From positions 62,001 through 126,000 of the forward strand of contig CAJFCJ010000002.1 of the NCBI GenBank assembly GCA_904063045.1: DNA of 64,000 nucleotides, read 5' to 3'. Positions 52,051-63,836 of this stretch are shown here, in pieces; the first letter of the stretch is position 1; each line of letters begins with the position of its first letter. The notes under the pieces are model-generated. The model saw only the letters and a program-made list of their open reading frames with translations, had not been told where the DNA came from and searched no databases. The stretch is from Dimorphilus gyrociliatus. Its lineage: Eukaryota; Annelida; Polychaeta; Dinophilidae. A program made the translations under genes and the position numbers.

Positions 52051-52727
52051 CGTGAATGCTGTGGAATATTCGCTCAACTACTGTATATGTGACGCCATAA
52101 GCGTCTAATATCGATCTTTTTACGTCAGAAATACATTATAGCTGTATTCCAATAGATGGCGAACTCGTAAATAAGCCAAAACCATATAAGGCTCCATCTA
52201 TAATGTTGTGTTCGGACTTAGATGGTCTGAGCATATTAAATGCTTATTCTATTTTGTTGTAGTTATTGTTATACTACGCTATATAGGACTTTGAAAATAA
52301 AATAATGGCCCAGTTATTATATAGTTTTCAATATTGAAAAAGTAGGTTATAGTTATCCTAGGAACAGTGCTGCACTTATTCATTTCACAAAGTACCCGAT
52401 GATAATGATGGAAGTCTTGATATAACATTACCAAATCGGCAACATTTACGGTAATTAAGTCAAAACTGGCAGATGAACAGCTGTGTACATTGAAATTTGC
52501 TCTGTTTGTAAATGTTTGAAAGAATAATCGATGTGAATGCATAAAATTGTATAAAAAAGAAATATAGGCTTAACAAAGCATTTCGACTAAAAATCCAACA
52601 TATTTTTTCAGATGGCAAGATGACTAAGCGAAGTTTTAAAACTTTTAACTCGTTATGAATTTAGATTTGTTAATATTTGTGTCGCAGAAAATTTCATATT
52701 AAACAACAATTTTCATCTGCTATAATT
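52051..52727. promoter_or_regulatory. Divergent promoter region of PAL and SLC17
   Basis: 677 bp between opposed start codons. Contains AATAGATGGCG (52151-52161). An acceptor-like CAG at 52685-52687 suggests that SLC17 may have a spliced or trans-spliced 5' leader. Confidence 0.4.
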
Positions 52728-55700
52728 ATGGATTTCTACTTTCCAAGACGTTTTATTATAGTAATTATGACAAGTTTAGGAATGATTGTTATACATGCTA
52801 TGAGAGTAAATATAGCCGTAACCGCTATTACTTTTTTGGATAAGAAACCTCATACAAAAGTTGGAACTGCCGAAGCCGTTTTCAATCTCCCAAGTGTTAA
52901 TTGGTCGTCCCAAATGGTTGGATATTTGCATAGTATATTCTACACAGGATATTTATTCACACAAATACCTGGAGGTATCTTAGCTCAAATGTTTCCCGCT
53001 CACAGGTTTTATGAAAATTATATTAAATTTCTATATTCAGTTTTGTATAATACTCTTAATATATATATACGTTTTATTGTCAACAAGCATAAAACTGTAC
53101 AAAAGCATCCATCACGGTGGAATATAAAAATGAATTTATAGTATTTTCCTATTATTTTAATTGATAGAATTGCTTTATATCAAAAAAGGAAGAGTCTAAT
53201 TTTATTTATTAACTTATTTTTAGAATATTCGGAGGATGTATATTAGTATCTTGTACTCTAAACTTATTACTTCCAATTTGCATTGAACAAGTTGGCTATG
53301 GAATGGCAGCAGCAGTTCGCGCTTTACAAGGATTAAGCGAGGTAAAAAATATCCAATAAGATATTCACCACAAATACAGAGTATATAGAAATTCTTAATC
53401 TGTACAAGCACAGTTCACACAAGCCTATAAAATCGTAAATACATATATATATATATATATATATACATATATACTGTATAATACTGTATGTAAGTGCAAT
53501 AAAAACTTTGTGAATGGCGAGATATTCAACATTTCAATATAAATTCATAAAGACTATTGAGAACTAGTTCTATTGCATTATTTATTGTACTTTGTAAAGG
53601 CAATTTACTGCTGATTTATTTCAACATATATACAAATAAATATTAATTTATTATATAATGTATTATAACAGAATATACTTCTATATTCTATATTTATCCG
53701 TCAAAATTTAATCATATATCAATCCAAGATGTAGGTAAGAGGATATTTCCGTTACATATATAGTATATTCCTTGTAACGTCGTTAAATAGGAAGTCGTCT
53801 AAATACATGTCGAACGCATACGACTTCTAACGAAAAATGACATTAAATAAAGTATATTGAAATCTCTTTGAATCTTCATCTTCCTCTTTAGGTACATTTT
53901 GTATACTTAACTATGTATTAACGTCTCTCTCTATCATTCTCTTATTTTACACAGGGTTTGCTATTTCCTAGTTCTTATGCGATTATGCGTCACTGGGTTA
54001 CACCAGAAGAAAAGAGTAGAATGGGTTCAGTCGTATTGACAGGAGTTTACTCTGGAGCAGTTATAGGCTTACCAATTTCTGGTTTTATTACTCATTATTT
54101 AGGTTGGAACTATGTGTATTACTTTCACGGTAAGGAAATTCAACTAGAAAATAGATTTATTATCATAAACGTGGCTGATTGTGTAGATATGAAATAAATT
54201 TTCATCTTCTTCTCATGTATAATATAAAAATCTAGGTGGAATTGGAATATTTTGGTTTATAATATGGTTATTCCTTGGTTTCGAGAAGCCATCTCACCAT
54301 CGATTTATTTCACAAGATGAAATTAAACATATTGAAGCTTCTCAAGGTCAAACCGCCATTGTGCATGAAGTAATCAAATAACTTATATAATTCCATCATT
54401 CTTCTCGTTTACCTAAAAGTGTTTTTGTTGCTCTTATATTTCTATTCCAGGATGATCAAGTACCTTGGAAACAAATATTTCTATCTCTACCAGTAAACGC
54501 TCTCAATCTTTGTAATTTTGCCAGAAGTTTCATATTTTTTCTATTATTAACAAACGAGCCAGAATATTTAAATGTTTTCGGTTTTACAATTGCCGAGGTA
54601 GATATATAGACAATTAACATTATCTAATAAATATAATGGGAAAATCATATCTTTTAATGGATTAAATTTCATCATGCTTCAGAATGGATTATATTCGGCA
54701 ATGCCTCATCTTTTTATGGCTATATTTTCAGGCTTAAGTGGCCCTATGGCTGATTACTTAATCAATGGTGGGATGGTAACACCTACGCAAGTTAGGAAGC
54801 TCTTTACTGGAATAGGTATATATCCAATTTTCGAGCAATTAACCAGCTAATGAAAGTCCCAATTATTTCCGATTTAAAGGTTTTGGAATGGAGGGGACGT
54901 GTATGCTCTTGCTGGTTTTTATTAGGGATGGGACTTTGGCGCTTATATATTTGACTATTGGAGTCGGATTTAGCGGCTTTAGCATTTCCGGTTGGCAAAT
55001 AAATCACCTAGACCTATCGCCGAGATACGCTAGTGTACTAGTAGGTATTACTACAGCGGTAGGAACTGTTGCAGGAATACTAAATCCCACTCTAGTTGGT
55101 CAAATGACTAAAGATCAGGTAAATTTCTTTATACCTAACAGGAAAAAATTACCCTTAATAGTCTCTGTAAGGGCGTCTTTTTACTTTCTTATAGTCTGTT
55201 GCACTGGCACGACCTCAACTCTCAATGAAAAGATAGGCAATCTAATTTCTTTAAGATGCAATCTATATAATTAAGAAATAAATAACACGTTAGTCCTGAG
55301 AGTCCGAACATGTTCACTTTTGTTCCCATAGACTATTTAGGTATATTTTCTAAGTAGTCGAGAGTGACCATTAGCCTACAAACACCTTTTAAGTCTTCTT
55401 TTAGTACTGAGGGTAAAAATTATTTCCAACAGAGAAAGTAATTTCATTTCTCGGTTTTGTTGTTTCTTTTTAAAAAAAATTTCAATAAAAAAAAACTACT
55501 TTTCAAATTTCTATTAACATTTTCATCCTTGTCGCGAGAGAATAAATAAAATATAAAAAAATTGACGTGTCGAAAATGCAAAAGACGAAAATTAAGAGAA
55601 AATAATATTCTGATCTAATGAGTACTAATGTAAAATGAGAATTTATTAGGAACGTTTGTTCCGTGTAATTTCTAATTTTCTTTACAGACAGTAGAACAGT

Positions 55701-55909
55701 GGCAGAATGTCTTCCTACTTTCATCTTGTGTTCTGTTCTTCTGTACCGCATTTTATTCAATTTTCGGCTCCGCTAAACAACAACCCTGGGCTGAACCGGT
55801 TCCAAAAGTGCAGGTTCAACTTAAAGGTAATTTACTAGATGGTCAACAATTGTATCTTCCTGTTAAAAGTCAAATGGATCATGAGACTGAAAAGCAGAAA
55901 GATCAGTAA
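52728..55909 (+). CDS. SLC17-family anion transporter (sialin/phosphate/VGLUT type), 8 exons
   Basis: Predicted 481-residue major facilitator protein. SLC17 members move sialic acid, phosphate, glutamate or nucleotides across lysosomal, vesicular or plasma membranes. Exons: 52728-53005, 53224-53341, 53955-54129, 54236-54369, 54451-54597, 54683-54815, 54880-55118, 55688-55909; frames agree. Seen: MRVNIAVTAITF in TM1, GYLFTQIPGGILA in TM2, ALQGLSEG/GLLFPSSYA, the family run WVTPEEKSRMGS, GLPISGFI, VPWKQIFLSLPV before TM7, NGLYSAMPHLF, and FGSAKQQPW near the end. Length fits sialin (about 495). The outer loop between TM1 and TM2 is short and lacks the Cys-rich stretch of some relatives. Substrate is not readable. 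An upstream start at 52677 is not ATG, so 52728 is preferred. Confidence 0.92.
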
Positions 55910-56399
55910 TCTGTTACCTTTATCTATAGTCGTGAAAAGAAATAAGGTTTAGTCTAATGATTATACTTGATATTAAAATCAATTTTGCCATTCTGATATT
56001 TTGTCTTTTCTATTTAATTCTTTTATATAATTTAAGTAAATAAATCCCAGAATAAATGAGGATATCTTGCAATTATTTGAGATAGACGAAGGCCGTAATT
56101 TGTCACGTGTCTGCAATATTTCCATAGCAACTGCTTGCGTGGCGCTCCAGCATCTTTTTTGCGGCGGCGTACTGCAAAACACTCTACAAAACAAACTGAG
56201 AATGATGAACGTCGTCCCGCGAAAGGTGAGTAGCGGGAAAGCAGAACTTATAACTATTTGATAGTGTTGAGCAAATATTTACCTATAAAGAAGAAAGGAA
56301 AAGTGAACTAAAGCAAAATAGTAAATAGAGGAAGAAAGGGATATAAACTATATTTCCCCAGCAATAACAATAACGGCGCTGAAAAAACAAGCGGGTTTG
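55910..56399 (+). other. Gap with a probable 5' untranslated exon
   Basis: About 490 bp. A strong donor, CGAAAG/GTGAGTAG (at 56226), and an acceptor, TTTCCCCAG (ending near 56361), bracket a 135-bp putative intron just before the small membrane protein start. Frames across the junction hit a stop, so it would join untranslated sequence. Confidence 0.35.
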
Positions 56400-56630
56400 A
56401 TGGAATTGACGACCGCTAAACCACAGTCTTCAGTTTTGCAGTTGACGCCTGGCGTTATCGCTCTATGCGTGCTAGCAGCTTTGTGCGCAATCCTTGGCGC
56501 TATCTACGCTTACATTTATTATACTCGCATTCGACCGCGTTCCAGTCGTGCTAGGAAATTTATGGAGGGTGGAGGCGAAGATGATGGATCAGGCGCTACT
56601 CACACTCACTTGTTCCTTTTTAAGAAATAA
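56400..56630 (+). CDS. Small single-pass membrane protein, unrecognised
   Basis: 76 residues from ATG at 56400. A polar N terminus (MELTTAKPQSS) is followed by a hydrophobic helix, TPGVIALCVLAALCAILGA into IYAYIYYT (about residues 16-43), then a basic cluster, RIRPRSSRARK, and an acidic, Gly-rich tail. The positive charges after the helix predict a type III-like orientation with the C terminus inside. I do not recognise the family. Support is moderate: a clean open frame, a well-formed transmembrane segment and a plausible upstream untranslated exon, but no homology claim. Confidence 0.45.
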   Translation: MELTTAKPQSSVLQLTPGVIALCVLAALCAILGAIYAYIYYTRIRPRSSRARKFMEGGGEDDGSGATHTHLFLFKK

Positions 56631-57683
56631 ACAAACTCTACATTCCACAAGATTGATGGAGATTGAGAAGAGAACAGAAATGAAAAAGATGAAAAGTGTT
56701 TTCCTATTATGTATTCGAAATCGATTCTATAAAATTGTGCGAACACCGACCACGATGCTATCAGACCTGATTAGACCAAGATAAGAAAATTTCTTCCATA
56801 CGCGTTTTTTTTCAAATCCTCGAATTCCGCTTGGTATTTTACGTTTGATTAATCGGAAGCTGTTGTTGATGTTCATTGATAGTCATTCGGGGAATTCTCA
56901 TTAGGACGTTACCGACAGTTTGTTTTTGTACGGCCTCGCCATCTGCAGACTACTCTCAATATTAATCTCCTTAAACTGTTTAGATATAGTTCGTAAATTT
57001 CCGTTCAACGTTCATACACAAGTTATCTCGTGTATGTAAATATAAACATTCACTATAAAAAAAAAAACGATTAAGACTTTTTTTCTCAAAAATCAATGAA
57101 CTTCTGGTGGAAGAAAGCAAAGAGGCGTCTATCTATAATAAATTGCAATTCAACGCCTTCCATTATGTAAAGTAAATAATTGCTGTTGACACTATACGAA
57201 TTCAGAGATTCAGAGTTACGTTTCGGTGCCTATCAAACAGGAGGATTTCCTTAACTAAATTTTAGCCTGACTTTCAAGTTGAGCAACCATCCGATTAGCT
57301 TTTCTCTGTTCGCTATTAAATCTAGAAACACAAGAGAGAAACTAAAAAGAAAATTTGATGCGCAGATAAAAATGAGACTATTAATTTTTTATATATATAC
57401 AGTATATGTATATATATATATAAAACGCTGATTTATAAACGGTTTTTTTTTTCGTTATATTTTTACTGAATATAAAAAGAATTTGTAAACAGGCTATTTT
57501 TTTTTCCTTTTCTCTTTTTTGTCAATAGCTTACACAAAATAAGCGTAGTAAACATTGCATTACAAAAAAATTTTGACTGCCTGAACGGTATTAGCAAATA
57601 GAAAACACCCGGATTGTTTTTTTGTTTAGTAGAGGAAAACAATTACATATACTTAAATAATAAAAAATCATTAAAAAAATATT
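56631..57683. other. Gap between small membrane protein and ZO-1 3' end
   Basis: 1.05 kb. Contains a CTCF-like CGCCATCT at 56937-56944 and TA-rich tracts near 57400. A short minus-strand frame at about 57264-57330 with an acceptor-like start reads as a charged peptide, but nothing joins to it convincingly. Confidence 0.5.
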
Positions 57684-60600
57684 TTAAAAATGATCAACAA
57701 GAACAGATACGGAATTTTTGCCTACAACGCCCTGAGAGAGGGCATCCAAACCGGCTAATTGTACGTCCTGCCATTTTGAACCATCTCCTGTCAAAAAGAA
57801 ATCATCTATTTATACTATATCACTTCGTAATGAGAATTTTTATTTACCCGATGTTGTGTCTGATGATGATTTTAGAGCAAATGCCCAGGAATCTGGGTTT
57901 ACGGAAGCGCAATGCGGTAATCTAAGCTCTACAGGTTGATCGAACTTTAAACCGTGAGGACCGCACATCACCAACGGACTCAGCAATGTTTCTCCCTTTT
58001 CCTTGTCCAAAGGAGGCATAAGTGAATTATCCTTACAGACCTGAAAAGAATTTCATCGTTTGTACCCTTTAGCAAAAAAACCGTCAAGCCCTAAATGTTT
58101 TCATTGAAAAGGGCAAATATAAATCCAATAGATGGCGCGCAAAGTTACCTTAAAATATATATTCTGTTGCACTCCATGCGGTATAGCACCTTTTGGTATT
58201 ACAATAGAGACGCCAGATTCGGGAGAATCTAAAATTCCCCCCTCATATCCAAATACACCTGAGGCGGTTGCAACTACCTCGTGCTCACCTTCTTCTGATT
58301 GAAGCCTATAAAAACAATTAATGATCAATTAAAATCCGACACATGACGCAATCGTTCTATCGATCTAAAGCTAATGCTACCTGTCACGCTGAACTTGCGG
58401 AACACCATTGGACGAAGAAGTAGCATAAAAACCGGGGCTAGTAACTAATTTTTTATAAGATTGAAATGAAGATGAGGAAGAAATAGGTGGTTTAGGGGGG
58501 GGAGGTGGTGGTGGTGGTGGCGGAGTTTCTCTTTGCTGCGAATCTTGATGGTATGAGTGTTGATTTGTAAATCGAGAATAATCAGAAAAGTGACTACATG
58601 CAGGGGAAAAGTAAAACAAAATAAAATCCTTAATAAATGCACTAAGCAAAAAAAAAACCAAAAATCACAAATAAATACAAATAACACCTACTTTTGAGAT
58701 GATTTAATGGCGGCGAGCTTTTCTCCATTTGTTTTATTGGCGTTCAATCTCCCTATTATTCTATCATTTTTCTGGAAAGTGCTTGTGGAAGAGTACGGAT
58801 TACCCTTTCCAGGTCTTGCAGAATGTTTAGCTCGCCGAATTTGGTTAGCGTCAACGTAAATAGGATTGTCCAAATGCGTTGGCACGTTTCTTCTGGGTGG
58901 GCTAACTTCCGATTGAAAATCGCTTAGCTTTCCATATGGACTCTCTTCTTTAGCTAGCTTATCTGCTTCTGAAACCCAGTTTTTCTGCTGTTTTTGCTTC
59001 TGAAGCCAATCAAAGTTTGGACGGTCAACATAATGCGATACTGGTCTATCGTGACCTGGATATTTTGGAAATGCTTGATTTACAACTGTGCTCCTTGGTC
59101 TGTTCCTTTCGTAGTTCATACGATTCGGTGGTGGCTTACTTTGGGGAGATCCATCACGAGTTTCACGTCTACTTAATTTTTGATCATCTGAAGTGTAACC
59201 GGAAGTAGCAGGTGACAATGGTTGTCGTACTGGCACCCTAGTGTAAGTGGGCTCCCTTCTGGAGGATGCTTCTTTAACTCTCAGCTTGACATCATCTTGT
59301 TGATTAGCCAAATAATCATCCATGACTGCCTGATTCTAAGAGCAAAATATTAATAGAGGTTACTAGCCTGTCTGTCTAATAAATTTATAAATGAAGAATA
59401 AAAAATTTACTCGATATTCTCTTAGACTAGGGGTTGAGCTGTAGGTTTTAGGATCTTGATGGTTTTTATGTGTTGCTTGCTCAACGACCTGATATTGTTT
59501 GGCGTGCACCCGGCTGTATAGTGGTTCACCACGTCTACTCAATTCTAAGTGAGATCATTTTACACAATTAGAAGAATAATAAAATAAACTGAGATCGTCA
59601 TTTATTTACCGTTGTCATACGGATAATGTGCTATGTCCGTGTGTGATTTGCTAGGTCCATTCTTTTGCTAATAATGTGAATTGTTTGTAAATTTTAAGAT
59701 AAAATAAATTAAAATAAGTGCATTCTTATGACATTTGATAGTGTTAATAAAATAGTAAAAAAAAAAATCTAATCGCCTACCGGCAGAGGCGGTACAGCTG
59801 GGGGTTCATAACCATGCATGTATGCCGGTGGATTAGGGTAAGGAGGGATTCCAGGCACCCTTTCAGTAGTTGATAAACTAGGATCTGAATTAGTTCTATA
59901 AAAATGTTTTCTGCCTGAAATACGATGCTGGGGTTGGGAAACATGCTCATGCTCCTGTTGATTCCATACCGCGTCGATTTCTCCTAGATCTTCTGGTCCA
60001 GACGCATAACTATGACGATTGTCAGCTAAAGGAAAAAATTAAATTAGAAAAATATAACTGATATTTTAGCACAATAGGATTAATTAATAGTAACCTCCTG
60101 CCATAGGAAAGAAATATTCATCATCAACGTCCATTTCAGGTGCCTCATGGGTCATCCAAACTGGCTGTTGTTGTTGTGCATTAATCGTCTCTTCAAGCTT
60201 ATTAAGCCACTTTTCCCCTTCTAAATAGACATATGTTGTAAAGAGATGACTATAAATCTTTTCCAGCTTTTCGCTTTGGTCGAATAGACTTTTTGGTGAT
60301 TTTCTGCTCTTCTTAACAGATTTGTTGCGTAGGTATTTAACGGTTGCCTTTGACGCAGCCTTTAAAAAGACAACGATGGGGACGTATTGGGCGTGTTGGA
60401 GTCTGTCAACAGCCGATGGGGTAACATCAAGTAAACAGTGTTTTTGTGTTTCTATCACTTTACGGATGCTCTGTAACTTGATTATCCCTGATCTGCCTTT
60501 AGTGTTGCTCTCAGCTTCTAAACGTGTTTTAAGATTGCATCAGAAAAGCAAATGTGGATTGATGAAATATTTATCAAAGTTATAATAAAAGAAAATATTT

Positions 60601-63600
60601 AAGGACTTACGAGGTGATTCATAAGATTTTGAATAATTCTTTAATAAATGCTCTCTTGCAACATCAGCTAAGGATCCAAAAATAACCACAGGTCTCACGA
60701 AAGGCGCTAGTAAAATATAAAAATAAGTAGATTGTGTCACTATTCACAAAAGTATTTATAACAAAAATTTTTCTAAAGGTGCTAATTGGACTGAAAATAG
60801 TAACCGGCAATAGTATATAAGAAGTGGAAAAACTTTATTTGATGTAAAATCGAGAAAGACAACTACAACTACAACTAAAGACATGGTTCTCCTATTTGCT
60901 TTCCTACTTGTTGCAGCAGCTACTGCAGCGGATCCTCCGGTCGATTTAGAAGAAATTGAATCGTATTTGGCTCAATTTGCTGGCTATAAAAAATCGGAAA
61001 ATACTCTTGTGGCCAGTTGGGAAACAGAAGAATTTAACGAAGCTGTTAAGAGATTCCAACGTGAAGTTGGTTTAGAAGAAACAGGCAGACTCAATGAAGA
61101 AACCTTAACTTTAATGAAAGAAGATCGTTGTGGTATTACCGATGGTGGTGATGGTGACAATAGTCAAGATTATCAAGTCTGGACAAGCTGGTTTAAATAC
61201 TCTCCAAAAAGAACCCTTTCTTATTGCATTACAGACTACACAAAAGATCTTTCACCAAGCACTGCTCGCCGAGTCATCTCAGATGCCGTTAGAGCTTGGA
61301 CCAGATACGGAAACTTGAATATCAGATATACATCAAGCAGGAGCTGTGACTTAAAAATGAAATGGGGTGTAAGAAACCACGGTTGCTTCTCTCCCTTCGA
61401 TGGTAGAGGAAGAATCTTGGCTCACGCCTTCTATCCCACCAATGGTGACGTGCATTTCGATGATGACGAATACTGGACAGATAGAAGCAGAAGCGGAAAG
61501 AATTTGTACTACGTTTCAGTTCACGAACTTGGACATGCTCTTGGCATTCGTCACAGTAGAGTTAGAGATTCAGTCATGTACCCAATTTATCGTAGCTACA
61601 ATCCCAACTTTAAATTGCACATGGATGATATCAATGCTATCCGTAAATTATATCGTAAGTTTTAAATAACTTTCTTATTAACGAAACCTAATGTTTTAAA
61701 ACCTATTTTCTTTTTCAAACAGCTTGAACTTAAAGGACTTCCTATTAGTGTGGTTTGTGTTTTAATAATAATGTTAGCTATTTTATGAAAAATTCAGTGA
61801 GTTACTCTAGTCATCAGATATAAATAAATCATTATAATTTGAGCACTTACGATCTCTGAGTACAACTCTTTCGTATGCGTCGAACTTCGTAGTAGGATTC
61901 GCTATTATTAAAACGAAAAAAAAATAGATATTTTTTGACATTGTGCAATGCAAACTTACAAAACACAACTTCTTCCCAATGATCTTTACTTAAAGACTTT
62001 GATCTTCTTGCTCTTTTCATAAAAAATATACTAGAGCTCCTTTTATTCTCTTTATCTTCGGTACTTTGAGCAATTTCTCTCTGCTTTGCAACATATTCTC
62101 TGGCCCTGCGTTAAAAACAATTTTTACCAATCACAAATGAATTACCAACTTAAAGGCCAATAACACTTACTTCTCTAGATTCGGAATCACTCCAATCTCA
62201 ACGGTCTTATTACCTTTTCCCAGTTTTCTCACACACCAAAATCCTGGTACACCATTGTATAAAGTGTCCGTAACGTGAAAGACATCAGAATTTTTAAACG
62301 GCATGCAATCCTTATCGGGATTATCGTATGAAAAATGAGCTCTAACATAGAATGAATCCCCAGATCCACCATCTTGCATTAGCCTGCTGAAATCTTCTTT
62401 TCTATTTTGAACCTGCAATTCCACCTGCTCTCGAAGATTCATTAAAACTGTTACAACCTCTTCTCGAGTCCTTCCACCCAACTCCATACCATTAACGGAT
62501 AATAGTACATCGCCTTCAAACAGTAAACCATAAGCAGGTGTTCCATAATTAACAGTTGCAACAAAGACACCGGTTCGATTTCCACCAGAAACTCTTATTC
62601 CAAGCCCAGATTTATATTTTGTAAATTGCACTATACGTACTCGAGAATCGAGTGGTGCTTGTTGGCTAGGCGATCCCGTAGCTGTCTTCTTTATCGGAAC
62701 TTGCTGATAATTCGAGTCTATAAAAATATCAAACACAAGTTGCCTAGTATACTAGAATGAGATTAATTATAAAATAAGCGAATACCCAAGCAGGCGGGTA
62801 AGGGTGGTCTAGGGGGACCATCATCTGCTGATGACTTTGCTGTATTAGCTGTATATATTGATTGAATTATAGTTTTTAATGAATATATACAGAGGCGTTC
62901 AAATTAAAGCAACAATTATTAAGCAGAAGAATTGTTTAGCAATGATCCACTTACTAGAATATATTTTTTCCTCGTTCAATCTTGGACTACTGCTATAGTT
63001 TTGATTTAAATCTGTTGAATTGTCGGAAATTCCTGTTCTATTTAATATTTCTCTTTCGTGCTTCGACACATTCATTTTTAAATGGCGATCTCTACACCTG
63101 TCAACCAATTTTTGAGCTTCAACTAAAGACAAATGACTAGTCTTTTGACCATTAATAGATAATATGACGTCGCCTTCATGTATGTTTTTTTCTTTGGAAG
63201 CTATAGAATCGGGCAATATTCGTGACACGAAGAGTTTGCAGCCAAATACAACTCCCCAAGGAAGATGAGAATTTTCCAATGTTCTCAATAGGGTTGCTTC
63301 TCGGCATTGCGATTGAGGGGAGGCCTTACGTCTAACGATTAAATGAACCGTATCTCCGCACTCTTTCAACACTGATATGGCTGTATTATAATCCACGTTC
63401 TCCAGACTGACGGAATTGACGAAAAGTACCCGATCATTATGGCTATAAGACGAAAGGAAAGTATTAAGTAATAGAGACCCCCCACTGTTTATATATTTTT
63501 CTTACAATAGACGACCTTCAGCCGGGCCTCCTCTCAATACGTCGGATATAGCTATTGACGGTTCCCCACTTGAAAAGTGAGGATTGTCTCGACCTCCGCT

Positions 63601-63836
63601 AACGGCTATACCGAATCCGTAAGGTTGCACCTTACTTAGAGTCACGTGGTGTGTTTCCCACATCGTGGCGTCGCCCTGTGTAGTGGAAAAATTAGTTTAT
63701 TATCTTGAGAAAATATAACAATAACAAGATAGATACCAATAACATAAAATAAAATAAATTATATTAAAGCTGGGCATATATGCAGGCATACGAAAAGTAT
63801 ATTGTGCATACATACCGAAGAACTCACACCGCGCAT
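57684..63836 (-). CDS. TJP1: Zonula occludens protein ZO-1 (TJP1/polychaetoid), 17 exons
   Basis: Predicted 1250-residue junction scaffold of the MAGUK family, linking junction membrane proteins to actin. Exons: 63836-63816, 63675-63506, 63442-62955, 62848-62786, 62717-62171, 62105-61960, 61901-61851, 60706-60611, 60517-60095, 60025-59781, 59667-59610, 59544-59411, 59335-58692, 58593-58381, 58305-58149, 58040-57848, 57787-57684; every junction keeps frame. Seen: PDZ1 ([20 protein letters not shown]), PDZ2 with [17 protein letters not shown]3 with [16 protein letters not shown], an SH3 domain ([25 protein letters not shown]), the AYERVVLRD linker, a guanylate kinase-like domain ([30 protein letters not shown]), a Pro-rich tail, and a C-terminal ZU5 domain ([28 protein letters not shown]) ending VLVDHF as in ZO-1. 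ZU5 distinguishes ZO-1 from ZO-2 and ZO-3. The start Met follows an in-frame stop. Intron 7 (60707-61850) hosts a metalloproteinase gene on the other strand. Confidence 0.95.
60814..60820 (+). promoter_or_regulatory. TATA box of the nested metalloproteinase gene
   Basis: TATATAA lies 63 bp upstream of the metalloproteinase start codon, within a ZO-1 intron. This spacing fits a core promoter with a leader of about 30-40 nt, and the stretch just before the ATG (ACAACTACAACTACAACTA) looks like a short leader. Confidence 0.55.
60883..61665 (+). CDS. Matrilysin-like matrix metalloproteinase nested in ZO-1 intron 7
   Basis: 260-residue secreted zinc endopeptidase with prodomain and catalytic domain but no hemopexin domain, the size of human MMP-7 (267). 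Seen: signal peptide [16 protein letters not shown]; peptidoglycan-binding-like prodomain with [20 protein letters not shown]; cysteine switch DRCGITD (Cys83) in place of the usual [20 protein letters not shown] at the catalytic start; [13 protein letters not shown] and [12 protein letters not shown] at the structural metal sites; active site [11 protein letters not shown] (His214, Glu215, His218, His224); Met-turn VMYP (Met232). Unusual: Cys168 stands where the structural-zinc Asp of the HGD motif is expected, and Cys115 and Cys155 are also extra. No intron breaks the body; a possible 68-bp intron (61655-61722) at the last codons would change the end from LYRKF to LYP. It has its own TATA box and lies antisense inside ZO-1, so it is an independent gene. 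Confidence 0.93.
   Translation: MVLLFAFLLVAAATAADPPVDLEEIESYLAQFAGYKKSENTLVASWETEEFNEAVKRFQREVGLEETGRLNEETLTLMKEDRCGITDGGDGDNSQDYQVWTSWFKYSPKRTLSYCITDYTKDLSPSTARRVISDAVRAWTRYGNLNIRYTSSRSCDLKMKWGVRNHGCFSPFDGRGRILAHAFYPTNGDVHFDDDEYWTDRSRSGKNLYYVSVHELGHALGIRHSRVRDSVMYPIYRSYNPNFKLHMDDINAIRKLYRKF

Noticed and set aside
52677-52727. Upstream extension of the SLC17 protein by 17 residues
   Set aside because: The first codon is GTG/TTG-like, not ATG, and an acceptor-like CAG lies within it; ATG at 52728 fits the family N terminus.
57264-57330. Minus-strand charged peptide frame with an acceptor-like start downstream of ZO-1
   Set aside because: ZO-1 already ends at its conserved terminus and no donor exon in frame was found; possibly part of the 3' untranslated region.
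59549-59561. TGAGATCATTTT resembling the 5' end of the bantam microRNA
   Set aside because: Only the first 12 bases match, it lies in a 65-bp ZO-1 intron, and no hairpin partner is present.
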